A DNA stretch of 64,000 nt, from positions 3,920,501-3,984,500 of the forward strand of contig NZ_CP111079.1 of NCBI RefSeq assembly GCF_026278245.1, given 5' to 3'. Under the pieces are notes generated by a model. It had not been told where the DNA came from. It saw nothing but the letters and a program-made list of their open reading frames with translations, and did not search any database. The position numbers were made by a program, and so were the translations under genes. The first letter of the stretch is position 1. Every line of letters begins with the position of its first letter. This DNA is from Pontibacter kalidii (GTDB lineage Bacteria; Bacteroidota; Bacteroidia; Cytophagales; Hymenobacteraceae). Of the stretch, positions 1 through 8,980 are shown in pieces.

Positions 1-126
1 GTCTACAGTGTCGAAGCCGAAATCCTTCAGCAGTCTGTCTGCCCACAAGCGGTCCGGTGTAATCTCTTTGGTCTTGCTAATGATACGGATCACTTCCTTC
101 TCAATAGCGGTATCTGTTATAAGCAT
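1..126 (-). CDS. Acyl carrier protein-like, partial (C-terminus outside window)
   Basis: The first 42 codons of a gene run off the left edge. The visible part, starting MLITDTAIEKEV and reaching LLKDFGFDTVD, has the spacing of an acyl carrier protein helix I and loop leading to the phosphopantetheine site. In the family that site is normally DSL; here the aligned residues read DTV, so the usual attachment Ser appears to be Thr. The ATG lies 4 bp beyond the stop of the RND pump gene, so it could be the last gene of that operon. Family assignment rests on this short fragment and is tentative. Confidence 0.5.
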   Translation of the reverse strand, partial: MLITDTAIEKEVIRIISKTKEITPDRLWADRLLKDFGFDTVD

Positions 127-130
127 AGGG

Positions 131-3100
131 TTATAATGTGTATTCTCTAACTTTTCCGTTCACCTTCTGCTCCTCCTGCTGTTGCAGCCTGAGCACATGG
201 CGTTTTTTTCTTCCGATCACTCTGTCTTTCAGCTTCTCGTTCAGCAGGTACATCACCGGCACGATCAGCAGGGTTACGATGGTAGCAAAGCCCAGGCCAA
301 AAATGATGGTCCAGGCCAGCGGGCCCCAGAACGCCACACTGTCGCCGCCCAGGAAGAAGCCCGCCTCAAACTCCGTAAACAAAGTATAGAAGTTAAGGTT
401 TAAGCCAATTGCCAGCGGAATCAGGCCAAGTATGGTGGCCGTGGCTGTCAGCAGCACCGGGTTCAGGCGCGTTTTACCGGCTTCTACGATGGCCTCTTTC
501 AGCTCCCGGCCCTCGCCGATCAGCATGTCCGTAAACTCCACAATAAGTATACCGTTCTTCACCACGATGCCGGCCAGCGCCACAATGCCCACCCCGGTCA
601 TCACGATGGACATATCCATGCCGAAGATGGTAAAGCCTAGCAGCACCCCGATGATCGAGAAGAGCACCTCCGAGAGGATGATGAACGGCTTCGATACTGA
701 GTTAAACTGCGTGACCAGTATCAGAAAGATGATGCAGAAAGCCGCTACCAGCGCGATCAGCAGAAAGTTTGCCGTTTCCTGCTGCTCCTCCTGCTCGCCC
801 CCCATACTTATCCCGTAGCCCTCCGGCGTCTCCAGCTGCTGCAGCGACTGCTGTATCTGCTGCACCACCTCGTTGGCGTTGTAGCCATCCAGCACGTTAG
901 ACTCCAGCGTTACCACGCGCTTCAGGTTCTTGCGCTTGATGCCGCCATACGTGTTCGTATACTCCAGCGTCGCCACCGACGAGAGCGGGATCTGACGGAT
1001 GAGGCCGGAATTCATGTCGCGGTACGTGATGCGCATATCCATCAGGGCATCGATGTTCTCGCGGTACGGCTTGGCGTAGCGCACCTGTATCGGGTACTCC
1101 TCCTCATCCAGCTTAAACTTAGAGGCCTCGGTACCGAAAATAGCCGTGCGCACCTCCTGCCCAATCTGGCCAGTGCTGATGCCCTCACGGTTAGCACGGT
1201 CACGGTCTATATTCACCACGATCTCCGGCTTGCTGTCCTCCAGGTCGGAGCGAAGTTCCTCTATGCCGCCAATCTGCTGCTGGTCCAGGTACTGCTCCAC
1301 CTGCTTCGAGAGCGCGATCAGGTCCTCAAAGTCCTCTCCGGCAATCTCGATGGAGATCGGCTTGCCCACCGGCGGGCCATTCTGCTCCTTATCCACCGTA
1401 ATATCTACCCCCGGTATGCCTTTCACGGCTTCGCGTATGCCGGTCAGGTAATCGGTGGTCGATTTCTCGCCCGCCCGGTCTTTATACTCCACAAAGGCAA
1501 CGGTAACCTTTCCCTTGTGAGATTGTGCCGTGGTGGAGCGATCATTCTCGTCTCCGGCGCCGATGGCCACGTTCGAGATAACGGACTCTACATCGGGATT
1601 ATCTTCTCCTATCACGCTGTAAATCCGCTTCTCCACGATCTTCGTCACTGAGTCCGTCACAGCCTGGTCGGTACCGATCGGCATGTTGATGTAAGTATAG
1701 ACAAAGTTCGGGTCGCCGCTCGGGAAGAAGTCTACCTTAGGCGGAAACAGGAAGGTTATGATGACAGAAAAGAACAGCAGGAGAACCGTCCCCACAAACA
1801 CGCCTACCGGCCGCCAGCCCACCAGCATCCAGCGCAGCAGCCTTTCGTAACCCGACATAAAGCGCGGCAGCACCCGCTCCTGGAACCGGGCGATCAGGCT
1901 ATTGAGCACAAACTTGTTCAGCAACACCAGCAGCACCAGCAGCAGCACCAGGTTAGCCGTGCCATACCAGCCCGAAATATAACCTACAGTAGCCACGGCA
2001 AAGCCAATACCCGTCAGTATCCAGAAACGCTTGCTGCCGCGCGACGCGGCCGGCTCCGCATCGTGCTTCTTCATAAAAGACACGGCAAAAACCGGGTTGA
2101 TGATAAAGGCCACCAGCAACGACGACACCAGGGTAACGATGAGCGTGATCGGCAGGAAGAACATGAACTTGCCCACTACGCCCGGCCAGAAGGCAAGCGG
2201 CAGGAACGGCGCCACGGTAGTCAGTGTGCCGGCCAGCACCGGCACAAACACTTCACCGGCGGCCACCTTCGCCGATTTCATGATGCTCAGGTTAGAGGTA
2301 TGGTAAATGCGGTGCGTGTTCTCAATCACTACAATGGCATCGTCCACCACTATACCCAGAGCCAGCAGGAACGAGAACAGCACGATCATGTTCAGTGAGA
2401 AGCCAAACGTGGGCATCAGGATAAAGGCTAGGAACATGGAGATCGGTACCGACAGGCCCACGAATATGGCGTTGGTGGTTCCCATGAAGAACATCAGGAT
2501 GAGGGTTACCAGCACAAAGCCGATGACGATGGTGTTAAGCAGGTCGTTCAACGTATGGCGCGTCATCTTGGACTGGTCACCGGTGAGGGTGATGTTGAGA
2601 TCGGCCGGCAGCGCGGAGCCCTGCATTTCCTCGATCGTCTCGCGCACCTTATCGGAGGCCTCGATCAGGTTCTCGCCACTGCGCTTGATGACGTTAAGCG
2701 TGATCACCGGCTCGTTGCCCAGGCGCGCGTAGCTCTCCTGCTCCTCAAAGCCTTCCTTCACCTCGGCAATGTCTCTCAGCTTAATGTTGGCACCACCCAG
2801 CGACTGCAGCACGATATCGCCGATCTTCTCCGGGTCGGTATACTGCCCTACCACGCGCACCGAGCGCTTAGCCTCGCCCACGGTAACGTTACCACCTGAG
2901 ATGGTCATGTTCTCACGCGCAATGGCCGCGGAGATATCGTTAAAAGTCACCTGGGCAGCCTGCATTTTGTAAAGGTCTACGTTTACCTGCACCTCCTTGT
3001 CCAGGGCACCCACCATGTCCACGCGCGTAATCTCCGGGAAGGCCTCAAAGCGGTCCTGCAGCTCCTCGGCATAATCTTTCAGCTGGTCCAGGCTATAGTT

Positions 3101-3547
3101 ACCCGACACGTTCACGTACATGATCGGGAACTCCGAGAAGTTCACCTCCTGCACGTCCGGCTCACGGGTGAGGTCGGTGGGCAGGTCGGTGCGGGCCTTG
3201 TCCACGGCATCCTTCACCTGCTGCTTCGCATCCGACACTTCTACGTCCGTGTTAAACTCCACCACGATCATGGAGAAGTCCTGCATGGAGTTGGAAGTCA
3301 CCTTCTTCACCCCGGAGATGGCCTTTATCTCCTTCTCGATCGGGCGCGTCACCAGGTTCTCCATATCCGACGGCGAGGTGCCCTGGTAAATCGTGCTCAC
3401 AAACATCGTCGGGATCACGATGTCCGGGAAGTTCTCTTTCTGCAGGTTAACATAGGAGAAAATACCCGCCAGTGAGATGATGATGGTGATGATATAGATA
3501 CTGGTCTTGTTATCGATCGACCAACTGGTTGGCTTAAACTCTTTCAT
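131..3547 (-). CDS. RND efflux transporter inner-membrane permease (AcrB/CusA superfamily)
   Basis: Proton-driven efflux pump of the inner membrane, working with the adaptor and TolC genes just upstream. The product is 1,138 residues, usual for the family. An N-terminal membrane segment follows MKEFKPTSWSIDNK; the conserved transmembrane motif GIVVDDAIVVIENT is near residue 400 and its counterpart GIVVKNGILIVEF near residue 1000, with two large periplasmic porter loops between. The start at 3547 is preferred over an in-frame start upstream because MKEFKP precedes the membrane segment directly and leaves a 19-bp gap after the adaptor gene rather than an overlap. Substrate cannot be told from sequence; both drug and metal pumps look like this. 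Confidence 0.95.
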   Translation of the reverse strand: MKEFKPTSWSIDNKTSIYIITIIISLAGIFSYVNLQKENFPDIVIPTMFVSTIYQGTSPSDMENLVTRPIEKEIKAISGVKKVTSNSMQDFSMIVVEFNTDVEVSDAKQQVKDAVDKARTDLPTDLTREPDVQEVNFSEFPIMYVNVSGNYSLDQLKDYAEELQDRFEAFPEITRVDMVGALDKEVQVNVDLYKMQAAQVTFNDISAAIARENMTISGGNVTVGEAKRSVRVVGQYTDPEKIGDIVLQSLGGANIKLRDIAEVKEGFEEQESYARLGNEPVITLNVIKRSGENLIEASDKVRETIEEMQGSALPADLNITLTGDQSKMTRHTLNDLLNTIVIGFVLVTLILMFFMGTTNAIFVGLSVPISMFLAFILMPTFGFSLNMIVLFSFLLALGIVVDDAIVVIENTHRIYHTSNLSIMKSAKVAAGEVFVPVLAGTLTTVAPFLPLAFWPGVVGKFMFFLPITLIVTLVSSLLVAFIINPVFAVSFMKKHDAEPAASRGSKRFWILTGIGFAVATVGYISGWYGTANLVLLLVLLVLLNKFVLNSLIARFQERVLPRFMSGYERLLRWMLVGWRPVGVFVGTVLLLFFSVIITFLFPPKVDFFPSGDPNFVYTYINMPIGTDQAVTDSVTKIVEKRIYSVIGEDNPDVESVISNVAIGAGDENDRSTTAQSHKGKVTVAFVEYKDRAGEKSTTDYLTGIREAVKGIPGVDITVDKEQNGPPVGKPISIEIAGEDFEDLIALSKQVEQYLDQQQIGGIEELRSDLEDSKPEIVVNIDRDRANREGISTGQIGQEVRTAIFGTEASKFKLDEEEYPIQVRYAKPYRENIDALMDMRITYRDMNSGLIRQIPLSSVATLEYTNTYGGIKRKNLKRVVTLESNVLDGYNANEVVQQIQQSLQQLETPEGYGISMGGEQEEQQETANFLLIALVAAFCIIFLILVTQFNSVSKPFIILSEVLFSIIGVLLGFTIFGMDMSIVMTGVGIVALAGIVVKNGILIVEFTDMLIGEGRELKEAIVEAGKTRLNPVLLTATATILGLIPLAIGLNLNFYTLFTEFEAGFFLGGDSVAFWGPLAWTIIFGLGFATIVTLLIVPVMYLLNEKLKDRVIGRKKRHVLRLQQQEEQKVNGKVREYTL

Positions 3548-3566
3548 AGTTTTATACTTTAGCGTA

Positions 3567-4718
3567 TTACTTCTGCGTGAGGCTGCTCTCAGCAAACACC
3601 ACCGGCTGCCCCTCATTCACGCTCTGGTAGCCTGCCGTGATCACCTTGTCTTCCGCCGCAAGGCCACGCAGCACCTCCACTTTACCACCGTAGCTCAGGC
3701 CTGTCTCTATCTCCTTGCGGGTAGCTACGTACTCATTGCCTTTTTTCTGGGCCACGTACACATAGCTTGATTTCTCGTCTCGCTGCACCAGGTTCACCGG
3801 CAGCGTCAGCACTCCCTCGTTTTTATAGTCCTGGATGCGCACCACGGCCACCATGTTGGGGCGCAGCGCAATAGCTGCGTCACGCTTCAGGCGCAGCTCC
3901 ACCGTAAAGGTGCGGCTGGTCGGGTCGATAAAGCTGCTCACCACCTCCACGCTCGTCTGCACTTCCTTCTTCAGGTCCGGGAAGTATACCACGGCCTCAT
4001 CGCCTTTGCTGATCTTGTCCTGGTAGGCCTCCGATACCTCGGCCACGATCTTGCCGCCCTGCAGGTTTACCACCCGGATAATGCCCATGCCCGGCGACAC
4101 GGCCTCTCCGGCATTCGGTCTCACCTCATCCACCACGCCGCTGATAGGCGCTTTGATGTTGTACTGGTCGCGCTGCTGCTGCAAAGCCGCCAGGCCGCGT
4201 TCCAGGGCCTCCTTGTTGTTCTTGGCCGTGAGGTACTGCATCTCGGTGCCTATTTTCTGGTCCCAGAGGTTCTTCTGCTTCTCGTAGGCCACGCGGGCCA
4301 GGTCGAGGCGGGTCTTCACCTCAGCGATATTCTGCTCCAGCACCTGCGCATCAATAGTGGCCATGGTCTGCCCCTTCGACACGCGGTCGCCGCGCTCTAC
4401 GCGCACGCTCGTGAGTACGCCCGGTACTTTGGGACTCACCAGCACGTTCTGCGTAAAGTCTACCCGGCCCTGCACCTGCAGGTAGTGGCGGAAAGTATCC
4501 TGAGCCAGCGCCGTTACCGATACCGGCACGGTTTTTTGCTGCACGGCCACCGCCTTGCCCTCCGCTTTCAGATCTGCCTCCAGCGCTCCGATCTGCTCCT
4601 GCAGCTTGGCCTGCTGGGCCTTCAGGTCTTCTAACTGGGCTTTTTTATCATCGGCACCGCCGCAGGAGGCGAGGCCAAGTATACAGGCAAAGGCTGCTAT
4701 TGCTATAATTCGGTTCAT
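3567..4718 (-). CDS. RND efflux periplasmic adaptor (membrane fusion protein), lipoprotein
   Basis: Links the inner-membrane pump to the TolC channel. It is 383 residues with a lipoprotein signal peptide ending at Cys19 (LGLASCGG). Residues about 25-55 form a predicted coiled coil (KKAQLEDLKAQQAKLQEQ), and the barrel-sandwich (lipoyl-like) halves sit around residues 85-115 (VSPKVPGVLTSVRVERGDRV) and 190-215 (IKAPISGVVDEV). A beta-barrel domain and membrane-proximal domain follow. It lies 34 bp after the TolC gene and 19 bp before the pump gene on the same strand, which indicates one operon. Confidence 0.94.
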   Translation of the reverse strand: MNRIIAIAAFACILGLASCGGADDKKAQLEDLKAQQAKLQEQIGALEADLKAEGKAVAVQQKTVPVSVTALAQDTFRHYLQVQGRVDFTQNVLVSPKVPGVLTSVRVERGDRVSKGQTMATIDAQVLEQNIAEVKTRLDLARVAYEKQKNLWDQKIGTEMQYLTAKNNKEALERGLAALQQQRDQYNIKAPISGVVDEVRPNAGEAVSPGMGIIRVVNLQGGKIVAEVSEAYQDKISKGDEAVVYFPDLKKEVQTSVEVVSSFIDPTSRTFTVELRLKRDAAIALRPNMVAVVRIQDYKNEGVLTLPVNLVQRDEKSSYVYVAQKKGNEYVATRKEIETGLSYGGKVEVLRGLAAEDKVITAGYQSVNEGQPVVFAESSLTQK

Positions 4719-4752
4719 GGTTTGGTGTGGTAGGATTGGTTTTTCGATAGTT

Positions 4753-6126
4753 TTATTTTACAAGTAGTGTTCCGGTGGCTTTTTCCAGGTTTACCTTGGC
4801 AACGAGGGCGTCATACATGGCGGCGTAGTAGTTGGTCTGGGCCTCGCGCAGGTCGGTTTCGGCGGTTACCACCTCCAGGTTCGAGCCCACGCCCTCTTGG
4901 AACTTGATCTTGGCCACGCGGGCGATGTCTTCGGCCAGCGTCAGGTTCTCCTGCTGTGCCTTCAGCACATCCAGGGCATTGGTTAGCTCTGTGGAGGCCT
5001 GCTCCAGCTCCAGGTCTATACTTTGGCGCAGCGTTTCGAAGCCCAGCTTAGTGTTCTCCAGCGTTATTTTGCTCTGCTGTATCTGGTAGTGCTTGCGCAA
5101 CCCGTCGAAGATCGGCACCCGGAGCTGTACGCCTGCATAGCCATACTCCAGGTAATTGCTGGTGGTGGTGATTTCTTTAAACTCATTGCTGGCGGCGTTA
5201 TAGCCGTAGCGGGCATTTAAGTATAGTTTTGGCAGGTAGCCGGAGCGGGTGTTGCGCAAGTCCAACTCAGCCAGGTTCTGCTGCGTCTCCAGCAGCGAGT
5301 ACTCGATGCGGTTGCTGTAGTCGAAGTGCTGGGGGTGCAGCTGGCTCATGTCAATATCCACCTCTTCCAGCTTGTCGGTTAGCAGCACGGGCTGCCTCTG
5401 CGGCAGCCCCATCTGGAACTTGAGCAGGTTTTCGCTCAGCTGCAGCAGGCGCTGCGTTTTCTGATGCTCCACCTTCAGGTTGTTCAGCTGCACGCGCAGG
5501 CGGTCTACGTCTAGTTTTTCGGCCACGCCGTTCTCAAACATAATGCGCGTTTGGAACAGCAGCGTGTCGAGCCGGATGATGTTCTGCTCCAGCAACTCCA
5601 TGCGCTCCCCGCTCACCAGCACACTGTAGTAGGCCTTGCTTACCTGCTCGGCCACCTCAATTTCGCTCTGCGTGGTATTTTTGCGGGACAACTCCGTGTA
5701 TGTCTTGGCTGCCTTCAAACCAATCAGGTAGGACCCATCGAAAAGCAACTGACTGGCTGAAATTACGGCATTGCTGGTATAAGCTGGCGTAAAGGTAACC
5801 GGCACGAAGGTGCCTGGCTGCGGCGAGTTGGGGTCGTCCGGGTCGTTGAAGAACTCGGCTGGCAGGAAACTCTGCTGCTGTATAAAGTTATCGCCGGCAT
5901 CCAGCGTAGCATCTATCTGCGGCAGGCCCATGGCGCGTATCTCGCCCACCCTGGCCTTGGCGCTGCGCTCCTCGTTGCGGGTGGCCTGCAGGCTGGCGCG
6001 GTGCTGCAGGGCGTAGTCTATGCTTTCCTGCAGACTCAGGCGCATGGGTTCCTGCTGCTGCCCCTGGGCGAGGCCGGTTCCGCACAGGGCAAGTATGGCT
6101 AAAAGCAGGCTAATCTGTTTTTTCAT
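4753..6126 (-). CDS. TolC-family outer membrane efflux protein
   Basis: Outer-membrane exit duct for the RND pump. The 457-residue product has a signal peptide (MKKQISLLLAILALCGTGLAQ) and two outer-membrane-efflux repeats rich in long amphipathic helices; the second repeat ends with EGVGSNLEVVTAETDLREAQ, typical of the family. It is the second gene of the leftward operon, 32 bp downstream of the TetR regulator and 34 bp upstream of the adaptor. Confidence 0.94.
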   Translation of the reverse strand: MKKQISLLLAILALCGTGLAQGQQQEPMRLSLQESIDYALQHRASLQATRNEERSAKARVGEIRAMGLPQIDATLDAGDNFIQQQSFLPAEFFNDPDDPNSPQPGTFVPVTFTPAYTSNAVISASQLLFDGSYLIGLKAAKTYTELSRKNTTQSEIEVAEQVSKAYYSVLVSGERMELLEQNIIRLDTLLFQTRIMFENGVAEKLDVDRLRVQLNNLKVEHQKTQRLLQLSENLLKFQMGLPQRQPVLLTDKLEEVDIDMSQLHPQHFDYSNRIEYSLLETQQNLAELDLRNTRSGYLPKLYLNARYGYNAASNEFKEITTTSNYLEYGYAGVQLRVPIFDGLRKHYQIQQSKITLENTKLGFETLRQSIDLELEQASTELTNALDVLKAQQENLTLAEDIARVAKIKFQEGVGSNLEVVTAETDLREAQTNYYAAMYDALVAKVNLEKATGTLLVK

Positions 6127-6158
6127 GTTTTATCTTGATTGGTAGTGGTAGGTAGTGA

Positions 6159-6791
6159 TTATTCCTCTTCAGTAATCTGCTTGTATTCATTTATCAGCTT
6201 GTGCCCTTTTAGGGTGGCCATCCCCAACATATAATGCTCCAGCACCGCCAGCTGCACCTGGCTGATGTTGAACTCGTGCGACGGGAAAACTTCCCGGTTA
6301 AAAGGCAGCTCAATCAGGGCCAGGCGCATCCGGGCCAGCACCTCCACATCCAGATCTTTGCGGTAGAGTCCCTCCTTTATGCCCCGCCGAATGTTGTCCT
6401 TCACCTTCTCCAGCATGAAGCCGTTTTTGTGCTTCATCCACAGCTCCCAGCTGTCGGGGTGATACCTTTGCAGATCGTAGAAAATAGAGGGGTGCATATC
6501 AGAGAAGACCTGCTTGGTCAGCGCCATAATGCGGAAGAGCTCCTCCAGGGCGTTCGGGGCCTGGCAAATGTATCCCTCACACTCCTCCTGAATGCTGCGC
6601 AGGTAACAAGCCGTGGCATCGTACACCACCTGGTCCTTGTTGCGGAACCACTTGTAAAGCGTCTTTTTCGACATGCCCAGGTGCTGGGCAATATCGTCCA
6701 TAGACACGCTTTTGAAGCCCCGCTGGCGGAACATCTCAAAAGAGGCTTTCAGGATTCTCAACTCTATTCCCGACTTCTCTGCGATCTCCAT
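6159..6791 (-). CDS. TetR/AcrR-family transcriptional regulator of the efflux operon
   Basis: DNA-binding repressor of 210 residues. The N-terminal helix-turn-helix lies around residues 25-55 (SMDDIAQHLGMSKKTLYKWF), followed by a variable ligand-binding helical domain. It is the first gene of the operon with the TolC, adaptor and pump genes, so autoregulation together with the pump is likely. A -7 box and an inverted repeat directly upstream (listed separately) support this. The ligand is unknown. Confidence 0.93.
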   Translation of the reverse strand: MEIAEKSGIELRILKASFEMFRQRGFKSVSMDDIAQHLGMSKKTLYKWFRNKDQVVYDATACYLRSIQEECEGYICQAPNALEELFRIMALTKQVFSDMHPSIFYDLQRYHPDSWELWMKHKNGFMLEKVKDNIRRGIKEGLYRKDLDVEVLARMRLALIELPFNREVFPSHEFNISQVQLAVLEHYMLGMATLKGHKLINEYKQITEEE

Positions 6792-6808
6792 ATCAGTTGT
6801 TTGAGCGG

Positions 6809-6816
6809 CAAAACTA
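6809..6816 (-). promoter_or_regulatory. Bacteroidota-type -7 box for the efflux operon
   Basis: On the minus strand this reads TAGTTTTG, matching the TAnnTTTG consensus of Bacteroidota promoters. It lies 17 bp upstream of the TetR start codon. A TTTTG that could serve as the -33 element occurs about 18 bp further upstream (near 6835-6839). Assignment is by pattern only. Confidence 0.5.
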
Positions 6817-6817
6817 T

Positions 6818-6845
6818 GGAAACATTTTTTGTATCAAAAGTTTCC
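6818..6845. promoter_or_regulatory. Probable TetR operator (inverted repeat)
   Basis: GGAAACATTTT and AAAAGTTTCC form an imperfect inverted repeat of 28 bp. It fills the space between the -7 box and the putative -33 element of the efflux operon, exactly where a TetR dimer would block RNA polymerase. Function is inferred from position and symmetry. Confidence 0.5.
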
Positions 6846-7064
6846 TACTCTAAAAATCAGCGCGTTCACGGAGCCTATGATCCTCATTTATAGCTTACTT
6901 ACAAAGCCTGTGGCTAGCATTTAGCTATTGCCTGACGCCAGGTTTAAAGACAAACCGCAGGAATGTACAGACCAAACCATATTTTCTGCAGACGAACAGA
7001 CAAGCATGCGCCGGCCGTTACGAAGGCAGGCGACACGACAGTATCACATAAAAATTTTTCTTGC

Positions 7065-7808
7065 TTAAATGCCCAGCACCGAGCGCAGCTTGCTGTAGCC
7101 GCTGCGGCTCAGGGGCACGCGCACGCCGCTCCTGAGCAGCGCCACATGACTGTCTTTCTCCAGGGGCTCTATGCGGGTGAGTTGGGTGAGGGGAATGATG
7201 TAAGAGCGGTGCACGCGCACGAACTGCTTCGGGTCAAGCACGCGCTCGTAGTAGCCCATGGTTTTCTTTTTGAGGAAGAGGCCCTCTGAGGTATGCACTT
7301 TCACATAATCATCATAAGCCTCTAAGTATAACACGTCCTTTACCGGGATGATGCGGATGTCGTTGGCGGCCTTTACCACGATGCGCAGGTGCTCCTCGGG
7401 CTGCTTGGCCGGTACTTCATTCAGGTCCTCTACGTTGCTTTCCGCTGCCCTTGTACTTTGCTTCTCCAGCCACTTTTTTACGGCGGCATCAAAACGCTCC
7501 TGGCTGAAGGGTTTGAGCAGATAATCCACGGCGTTGGCCTCAAAAGCCTTCAGGGCATACTCGTCGAAGGCGGTGGTAAAGATTACCCCTGGCGCCTGCT
7601 CCACCAACTCCAGCATCTCGAAGCCGTTTATCTTGGGCATCTGAATGTCCAGAAAAATCAGATCGGGCTGGTGGTGCTGGATGGCCTTTAGTCCTTCAAA
7701 CCCATCGCCGCACTCCTGCGCCACCTGTATCTCGGGGTGCTGCTGCAGGTACTCCACCACAATGCTGCGAGCCAGCGGCTCATCGTCTATAACTAAACAT
7801 TTAATCAT
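7065..7808 (-). CDS. LytTR-family response regulator
   Basis: Two-component response regulator, 247 residues. The receiver domain (1-120) has the acidic pair Asp8/Asp9, phospho-acceptor Asp54 (IFLDIQMP) and Lys99 (LLKPF). The C-terminal LytTR DNA-binding domain occupies about 140-247 (VYLEAYDDYVKVHTSEG; FVRVHRSYIIPL). The start overlaps the end of the histidine kinase gene by 8 bp, so the two are translated as a pair. Targets are not evident; the LiaF-like gene upstream of the kinase suggests envelope-stress regulation. Confidence 0.95.
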   Translation of the reverse strand: MIKCLVIDDEPLARSIVVEYLQQHPEIQVAQECGDGFEGLKAIQHHQPDLIFLDIQMPKINGFEMLELVEQAPGVIFTTAFDEYALKAFEANAVDYLLKPFSQERFDAAVKKWLEKQSTRAAESNVEDLNEVPAKQPEEHLRIVVKAANDIRIIPVKDVLYLEAYDDYVKVHTSEGLFLKKKTMGYYERVLDPKQFVRVHRSYIIPLTQLTRIEPLEKDSHVALLRSGVRVPLSRSGYSKLRSVLGI

Positions 7809-8829
7809 TTTTCTGCGGGATTTTAATGCTGGTGATAAACTGATTCTCCTCCTGCCGCGTCTGCAGCAGGTCCTGCCGGGCGTAGAGCAGGTACAGGCGG
7901 CGCTGCACAGAGCTGAGGCCGAAGCCGGTGCCGCGCTGCGGATGGGAAGTGGCGGGGTCGTAAGGGTTCTGTACCTGTAGCAGCAGCTGGTGGTCCTGGG
8001 CAGTGGCTTTTATACTTATCACGGTGTCATCTACGGTATCGTAAAGGCCAAACTTGATGGCATTCTCCACCACGGGCTGCAGCAGCAGGGCCGGCAGGCG
8101 CATGTGCGTCGCTTCATCCTGTACCTCAATGGCGGTTTGCAGGCGGTGCCCGAAGCGCACTTTCTCTATCTCCAGGTAAAGCTCCAGCTGCTGTAACTCG
8201 TCAGAGAGGCTTACCTGCTGCTGGTCGTCTTTGCGCAAAGTGCCGCGCAAAAAATCGGAAAGCTGCTGTATCATCCTGCGCGCCTGCTCCGGCCGCGCCA
8301 CCACCAATGCCGAGATGGAGTTGAGGCTGTTGAACAGGAAGTGGGGCTGCAGCTGCTGGCGCAAGGTATGGAGCTCCGCCTCGCGGGCCAGTTTCTCGGC
8401 CGTGGCCTTTCGCTGCTCGTCCTGCTGCCTTTCCAGGGTATAAAACCAGAACCAACTCAGCAGCAACAGCAGCAGCACCATCAGCCAGGTAAACACAAAG
8501 CGTACCGCCAAGGTGGCCTCCACAAAGTCCAGGTATACCACATCGCCTGCAAATAGCCTGGAAGAGATCCAGTAAAACAGCACCATGCTGATAGTAGCCA
8601 AGCCCATGCTCCAGCCCAGCAGGTAGGCGGCCTCTTTTATACTTGGCTGGTAGTAGCGCAGGCCTGTACCCATGGCATAGCCGCCGGCCGTGAGCAGCAG
8701 GTTGGTGAGCAGCGCGTCGGTAGCGGCTACCTGCAGGCTAAAGCCCACCGACGCTAACAGCACCGTTTGCACCGCCGCCCACAGCAGCGCCCACACAAGG
8801 TATGCAAGTATAACCCGACCCGGAGACAT
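7801..8829 (-). CDS. LytS/YehU-type sensor histidine kinase
   Basis: Membrane histidine kinase partner of the LytTR regulator. Of 342 residues, about 1-130 carry four predicted membrane helices without a recognisable extracellular sensor domain. A short coiled coil (QDEQRKATAEKLAREAEL) leads to the phospho-acceptor motif LQPHFLFNSLNSIS, with His163. The ATPase N-box is near residue 245 (LQPVVENAIKFG) and a Gly-rich box follows (GTGFGLSS). The signal is unknown. Confidence 0.94.
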   Translation of the reverse strand: MSPGRVILAYLVWALLWAAVQTVLLASVGFSLQVAATDALLTNLLLTAGGYAMGTGLRYYQPSIKEAAYLLGWSMGLATISMVLFYWISSRLFAGDVVYLDFVEATLAVRFVFTWLMVLLLLLLSWFWFYTLERQQDEQRKATAEKLAREAELHTLRQQLQPHFLFNSLNSISALVVARPEQARRMIQQLSDFLRGTLRKDDQQQVSLSDELQQLELYLEIEKVRFGHRLQTAIEVQDEATHMRLPALLLQPVVENAIKFGLYDTVDDTVISIKATAQDHQLLLQVQNPYDPATSHPQRGTGFGLSSVQRRLYLLYARQDLLQTRQEENQFITSIKIPQKND

Positions 8830-8837
8830 GCTTTGGA

Positions 8838-8926
8838 GTTAGAGAGTTGAGGAGTTAGAGAGTTTGGGAGTTAGAGAGTTAGAAAGTTAGAAAGTTAAAA
8901 GGTTAGAAAGTTTGGTGTTAAGAAAA
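8838..8926. repeat. Octamer short tandem repeat (GTTAGAGA-like), about 11 units
   Basis: The gap between the kinase and the LiaF-like gene contains consecutive 8-nt units such as GTTAGAGA, GTTGAGGA, GTTTGGGA, GTTAGAAA and GTTAAAAG with strict 8-nt period. The same unit family recurs near 50,309, 51,486, 51,567 and (inverted) 54,155. Confidence 0.8.
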
Positions 8927-8980
8927 TCAGCAATCAAACACTAATAACTAACAACCAATAACTAACAACTACTCCATACT

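Noticed and set aside
8838..8926. Octamer array as a CRISPR or iteron origin
   Set aside because: Units are contiguous without spacers, and the same array occurs at several unrelated loci without an initiator gene.
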